This document shows positions 34,318 to 38,449 of a DNA stretch of 38,449 bases, one piece after another. Made by a program: the position numbers and the translations under genes. Source of the DNA: Acetobacter pomorum (GTDB taxonomy: Bacteria > Pseudomonadota > Alphaproteobacteria > Acetobacterales > Acetobacteraceae); the NCBI RefSeq assembly GCF_002738225.1, contig NZ_PEBQ01000153.1:1-38449 (forward strand), written 5' to 3'. The notes under the pieces were generated by a model that did no database searches, was not told where the DNA came from, and was given only the letters and a program-made list of their open reading frames with translations. The stretch's first letter is position 1; every line of letters starts with the position of its first letter.

Positions 34318-35538
34318 ATGAACAAGGCTGCAGGTTCATCAAGATACATATTCTTCACTATGATTTTTCTGATGTATGTCATCAGTTACGGAGATCGCGC
34401 AGCTCTTTCTATTTCATTGCCTGCATTGGGGCAGGAGTTTTCCCTTTCTTCTGTGCAGATGGGCTGGGTTTCCTCCAGTTTTCTTTGGTCTTATTTTTTG
34501 CTGAATTTGCCATCAACAATCTTGCTAGATCTTGTTGGTGCGCGTCTAGTAGGTAGTTTGGCTGTTTCCATTTGGTCATGCGCTATGGTGCTTGGGGGTC
34601 TTACGCAAAATGTCACCCAGTTTATTTTATCGCGTATGCTTCTGGGGGTAGGAGAAGCTCCAACATTTGGTGTAGGTGCAACCATTGTTCGAAACTGGGC
34701 TAAACCTCAGGAACGTGGAACAGTGATGACTGTATTGCTAACCGGTATGCAAATAGGCCTTGCTGGTGGAACAATTGCTGGGGCTTATTTAATTGCAAAA
34801 GTAGGTTGGCGGTTTGAATTTATGGCCTTGGGTGTTGTAGGGCTTATATGGGCGCTTGCATGGTGGTTTCTTTATAAAAACCCAGCCAAAATAGCCATGC
34901 AACCACGTGTACGACCGATCCGGATTTCCGAGATTTGTTCATTATTCCGCTCGTCAACGTTTTGCGGTATTTTGGTCGTACAATGTACCCAGAACTTTTT
35001 AAATTTTCTTTTGATGTCTTGGGTACCATTTTATCTTATTCATGAATTACATATTAATGTTATTGGGTCAGGAAGTGGCACAGCAGGATGTTATGTTCTA
35101 GGAGCCATTGGCGCTATTATTTTAGGGCGTGTAGCGGAGCATATCGTATTCCGAAATCATTCAGATCCTAGTCATCGTCGTTTTATTGTTGCATTTTGCA
35201 TTATAGGCAGCGCGATGATTGGTATTCTGCCATTTTTTCATCAGGAAACACCTATTCTCATTATCTTGTCCGTATCTCTTTGCTGTTTGATAGCGGCAAA
35301 TGGTGCCAATACAGCCATGTTGGCGGATATGTTGCACGATGGCCAAAAAATTGGATCTGTTACCGGCGTTACACTGACATTTAGTAATGCTCTGGGTCTT
35401 ACTGCGCCAATTTTAACAGGATATATTGTTTCCTATACAGGAAATTTTAATATGGCATGGTATAGTTGTTCGGTGGCACTTATTGTTGCCGGAGTTATTT
35501 CGTTGCTAATTGTACGTAAACCAATTGTTATGTCATAA
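34318..35538 (+). CDS. MFS transporter, anion:cation symporter (glucarate/phthalate permease-like) type
   Basis: A 406-residue major facilitator with 12 predicted helices. The ACS-family pattern is visible: SYGDRAALSISLPALGQEFSLSS in helix 1 and the first loop, GARLVGSLAVSIWS for motif A, RMLLGVGEAPTFG in helix 4, and a long middle loop after KNPAK. Such proteins import organic anions such as sugar acids, phthalate or tartrate with protons. ATG 34318 (MNKAAG) has AAGGA about 10 bases upstream; the TTG at 34300 is an alternative. It is a good candidate importer for the substrate of the pxp region. It ends at a strong terminator. Confidence 0.88.
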   Translation: MNKAAGSSRYIFFTMIFLMYVISYGDRAALSISLPALGQEFSLSSVQMGWVSSSFLWSYFLLNLPSTILLDLVGARLVGSLAVSIWSCAMVLGGLTQNVTQFILSRMLLGVGEAPTFGVGATIVRNWAKPQERGTVMTVLLTGMQIGLAGGTIAGAYLIAKVGWRFEFMALGVVGLIWALAWWFLYKNPAKIAMQPRVRPIRISEICSLFRSSTFCGILVVQCTQNFLNFLLMSWVPFYLIHELHINVIGSGSGTAGCYVLGAIGAIILGRVAEHIVFRNHSDPSHRRFIVAFCIIGSAMIGILPFFHQETPILIILSVSLCCLIAANGANTAMLADMLHDGQKIGSVTGVTLTFSNALGLTAPILTGYIVSYTGNFNMAWYSCSVALIVAGVISLLIVRKPIVMS

Positions 35539-35572
35539 ATATCTCTGGTTATTAGGTGTTTTTTCTTCAAGA

Positions 35573-35615
35573 AATCCTTGCAAAACGTCTAACGTGGTTT
35601 TGCAGGGATTTTTTT
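35573..35615 (+). terminator. Rho-independent terminator after the MFS gene
   Basis: A 14-bp stem (35573-35586 with 35597-35610, one T-G pair), 10-base loop, then a run of seven T counting the last stem bases. It separates the MFS gene from the TonB receptor gene. Confidence 0.88.
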
Positions 35616-35768
35616 GTGTAAAAATAGATAGTTTTTATTTGGTTTTCAGCTCTGAGCAGAGTGCAGGGGAGATATATCAATATTCAATATGACGCCAAAA
35701 ACGTAACGAAATCGTATCATAATTTTATCAGATATTTTCTTAATCCTACCGGATTTGAGGGTGATGCG

Positions 35769-38237
35769 ATGGCCAGGATCTCCAAGTTTGAATTGTCGCT
35801 TGTCGCGAGTGTGGCATTCGGTGCTCTCATTCCGGCAGAAAGTGGTTTTGCAGCAGATACAACAGCAACAACAAAACCACAAAAAGTTATTGTTAAAAAA
35901 AGCAGAAGCACAAAAGTAGTTTCTACAAAACGCAGCAAAAATCTTACAGCATTACATGGTGGGGAAGAGGCTGTTGAGGTTGGTGGACATTCCAGTAATT
36001 CGGTATTCTCTCCGGTAACGCAGCGGCACAGTACGACGCAAGTGACAGTAGTGACGGGTGCCGAACTGTTAAAAACCGGCCAGACAAATGTGCTGTCAGC
36101 TTTGGCGCAGGCAAACCCGGCTATTACAACAGCGGCTTTGCCTGGTGGGGGTGCAAGTTCATTTGTGCAAACCATGCAGCTGCGTGGGCAATCTCCTGAT
36201 GATACGCTGATCTTGGTAAATGGTCATCGGCGTCATATTGGGGCAAATTTCAATTCAAATTCTGGCACAAACTGGGGGAGTGAACCTGCCGATATCTCTC
36301 TCATTCCAGTTTCAGCTATCGATCATATTGAAGTTGTTACAGAAGGTGCTTCTGCTCTTTATGGGCAGGATGCCATTGCCGGTGCTGTAAATATTGTGCT
36401 GAAGCATGATACGCATGGTGGCACAGTCAATTTTAAAAATAGTGGTTATTATGCAGGAGATGGCCAGGCTCTGGATGGTTCTGCCAATTACGGCATGGCT
36501 TTGGGCCATAATGGTGGTTATCTGGATCTGGCTGCTCAGATTTCCCATCAATTGCCAACAACACGTGGTGGCGATTTTTATGGAACATTATTTGATGATT
36601 CCAGAAATGAAACAGCAAACCGTAATGTGCAGCGTGGTCTAGGTATTCCTAAATCCACACTGGAAACAATTAGTGAAAATATGTCTGTACCGTTGGCAGA
36701 TAGCGGATTTAATTTTTACAGTACATCAACATTTTCTCATCGGCGTGCCAATGTGCCTGAAACATATCGGGCCAACACTGCATCTGATGAATGGATCAAT
36801 CCAGATTTGTATCCTGCAGGCAACCAGCCTTATATTGCAATGGATCAGCTGGATTTTGAAACCGATAATGGTATCAAGGCGCGCAAGTTCGGTTTTGCAT
36901 GGGATGCATACGTGACTTATGCCCGTGACAAACAGAATTATCGCACAACAAATTCCGAAAATGTTTCAATTCCTGATAGTACACAAACATCTTTTTACGA
37001 TGGTGCTTCGGTTGCAACAGAATTGACAGCCGGTTTGCGTGGGTCTCGCTCCTTCCGTCCAGATTGGGCACCGCGTCCAATCAATCTGCGGTTTGGTGGT
37101 GAATATCGTCATGACACTTTCCAGATGATTGAAGGTGAAATGGCATCATGGAGTGGGATGGGTGCGACAGATCACCCAGGTAACGTTCCCATGGCAGCGA
37201 CCTATCAAAACCGCGATGTTTATGAAGGTAACGTTAATCTTGATTTCTATGTGACCAAACAGTGGGAATGGACATTGGGAGGGCGTGTTGGCAGCTACAA
37301 CAATATTGCAACAGTAGAAACAGGATCTGTTGGCACGCGTTATAACTTTAATAAACGTTGGGCTATCCGTGCAAATGTAAATACAGGGTACCGTCCGCCA
37401 ACGTTGGGAGCGATGAACTACTTCTATTCTGCTCCATATCCAGGTTATACGGTAGACCAAATTCCTGCTGGTAGTGAAATTGCCAAATATCTTGGTGCAG
37501 GCAGCATGAAAGGTGAATATTCCCGTAGTTATTCCATTGGTTTTGATTCAACGCCGGTTGATGATTTCCATGTCACAGGTAATCTGTATTACATTGCCAT
37601 TAACGGCAGAATGGGAAGTACAAAAACCTATTCGGTTGACCAGAATGACTCTGTTCTTTTGGAAATGTTGAAAAACGCCAATTTGGAAAGTGCAACATCG
37701 CTTTCATATTATGCAAACTTGTATAATACGCAGACATTTGGGGGGGATCTGAGCGCGGATTATACTCTGCACACAAAAAATCTTGGTCAGTTCCGTTTTG
37801 CCATGGGTATCAATTTCTCGGATAACGAAATCCGTTCGGCAAAGTCTGATTTGGTGAATGAATATACCAAGATGATGGTTCTTCATTCAGCGCCCAAAAA
37901 CCGTGAACAGATCAGTGTAAATTGGACGCGCGGTAAGTGGTCTGTTATGGCGCAAGAACTCCGTTATGGCTCTATTGTTTATATGGCAGCGCCTACGGGA
38001 GCAGGGAGTGTGCCTTTCCAGCAAAATCCAGGCTTTATCACCAATCTGGAAGTTGACTATAAAATTTTCCCACGTTGGACAATTGGCGTTGGTGCTAACA
38101 ATATTGGCAATAAGCATCCTACGCGCGTGCCAAGCTCCATTGCCAATACGCAGCAGGGTCTTGCCAAATATGCATCCTATTCTCCATATGGGTTCAGCGG
38201 TGGCATGTATTATGTAAAAACTTCTTTGGATTTCTAA
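35769..38237 (+). CDS. TonB-dependent outer membrane receptor in the pxp region
   Basis: An 822-residue TonB-dependent receptor. A signal peptide (about 1-29, ending SGFAA) is followed by a Lys-rich linker (KVIVKKSRSTK), a plug (TQVTVVTGAELLKTGQTNVLSAL, LRGQSPDDTLILVNGHRRH, EGASALYGQDAIAGAVNIVL) and a barrel ending KTSLDF with the terminal Phe. The plug resembles the group of receptors for carbohydrates or other organic nutrients found in Caulobacter, sphingomonads and acetic acid bacteria more than classical siderophore receptors. ATG 35769 has GAGG upstream at 8 bases. It follows the pxp/transport genes behind a terminator and has its own promoter region; no Fur box was seen. The ligand is unknown. 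Confidence 0.9.
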   Translation: MARISKFELSLVASVAFGALIPAESGFAADTTATTKPQKVIVKKSRSTKVVSTKRSKNLTALHGGEEAVEVGGHSSNSVFSPVTQRHSTTQVTVVTGAELLKTGQTNVLSALAQANPAITTAALPGGGASSFVQTMQLRGQSPDDTLILVNGHRRHIGANFNSNSGTNWGSEPADISLIPVSAIDHIEVVTEGASALYGQDAIAGAVNIVLKHDTHGGTVNFKNSGYYAGDGQALDGSANYGMALGHNGGYLDLAAQISHQLPTTRGGDFYGTLFDDSRNETANRNVQRGLGIPKSTLETISENMSVPLADSGFNFYSTSTFSHRRANVPETYRANTASDEWINPDLYPAGNQPYIAMDQLDFETDNGIKARKFGFAWDAYVTYARDKQNYRTTNSENVSIPDSTQTSFYDGASVATELTAGLRGSRSFRPDWAPRPINLRFGGEYRHDTFQMIEGEMASWSGMGATDHPGNVPMAATYQNRDVYEGNVNLDFYVTKQWEWTLGGRVGSYNNIATVETGSVGTRYNFNKRWAIRANVNTGYRPPTLGAMNYFYSAPYPGYTVDQIPAGSEIAKYLGAGSMKGEYSRSYSIGFDSTPVDDFHVTGNLYYIAINGRMGSTKTYSVDQNDSVLLEMLKNANLESATSLSYYANLYNTQTFGGDLSADYTLHTKNLGQFRFAMGINFSDNEIRSAKSDLVNEYTKMMVLHSAPKNREQISVNWTRGKWSVMAQELRYGSIVYMAAPTGAGSVPFQQNPGFITNLEVDYKIFPRWTIGVGANNIGNKHPTRVPSSIANTQQGLAKYASYSPYGFSGGMYYVKTSLDF

Positions 38238-38281
38238 AGGAATAAAAATAATTTAATACTTTAAAATCATGGCTGACCCAA

Positions 38282-38309
38282 CCTGAGTTGCCAAAACAGG
38301 CAGCTCAGG
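38282..38309 (+). terminator. Hairpin after the second TonB receptor gene
   Basis: CCTGAGTTGCC (38282-38292) pairs with GGCAGCTCAGG (38299-38309) with one G-T, loop AAAACA. No T-run follows, so it is a moderate terminator candidate. Confidence 0.5.
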
Positions 38310-38334
38310 CCGGTATAAAAACAGCGAGAGCATA

Positions 38335-38449
38335 ATGCAAAATATTTCAGAACACTCCGATAAGCTGAAAAGTGACGTCTCTCAACATGAAGGGGGAGGG
38401 GACCGATATGTATTGCGGGCTGGAGGAGCGGTTGGAGCTGGCGCGCTTG
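38335..38449 (+). CDS. Start of an unidentified gene, cut by the window edge
   Basis: ATG 38335 with GAGAG 5 bases upstream opens a frame that stays open to the end of the window (38 codons: MQNISEHSDKLKSD...). A polar start is followed by RYVLRAGGAVGAGAL, which looks like the beginning of a hydrophobic or signal segment. Too little is present to name the product. Confidence 0.55.
   Translation, partial: MQNISEHSDKLKSDVSQHEGGGDRYVLRAGGAVGAGAL

Overview
The window looks like chromosomal DNA of an acetic acid bacterium (Acetobacteraceae, most likely Acetobacter or a close relative). This rests on the mix of genes: a membrane-anchored sorbosone-type sugar dehydrogenase, two large TonB-dependent receptors, an oleate hydratase, and an alphaproteobacterial gene style with ATGA/GTGA overlaps. 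The genus is an inference. There are no rRNA genes, insertion sequences, phage genes or CRISPR arrays.

Left part (1-13.2 kb): a trans-sulfuration PLP enzyme diverges from an Lrp/AsnC regulator. Next comes an ectoine/hydroxyectoine uptake and breakdown locus. eutB-eutC lie on the minus strand. Divergent from them, across an 850-base AT-rich control region, are a TonB-dependent receptor, doeA (eutD), doeB (eutE) and the ABC importer ehuA-ehuB-ehuC-ehuD, with a second Lrp/AsnC regulator (DoeX-like) convergent at the end. EhuABCD would bring ectoines across the inner membrane. DoeA opens the ring and DoeB removes the acetyl group; EutB and EutC are assigned to the hydroxylated branch. The last steps (doeC, doeD, eutA) are not in the window.

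Middle part (13.4-23.1 kb): a DMT exporter, then a scar where a LysR regulator and a divergent SDR gene have both lost their 5' ends at one junction (about 15013-15024). After it come a CPA1-type Na+/H+ antiporter, an oleate hydratase, an amidohydrolase, a tandem-repeat hydrophilic stress protein with an EcfG-like promoter, a YciF-type ferritin-like protein and a sorbosone dehydrogenase-like quinoprotein.

Right part (23.2-38.2 kb): what looks like one catabolic region for an amide or lactam (5-oxoproline type) compound. It holds an amidase, a LysR regulator and an aspartate-type aminotransferase. A minus-strand operon encodes an SDR, a biotin carrier protein, biotin carboxylase and a second carrier-like protein. 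Divergent from it are pxpB-pxpC-pxpA, a DMT transporter, an MFS transporter and a second TonB-dependent receptor. The second carrier-like protein aligns without gaps to the first but has Asp where the biotinylated Lys should be, so it cannot carry biotin in the usual way; this is the most unusual single observation here. A further gene starts at the right edge and is cut off.
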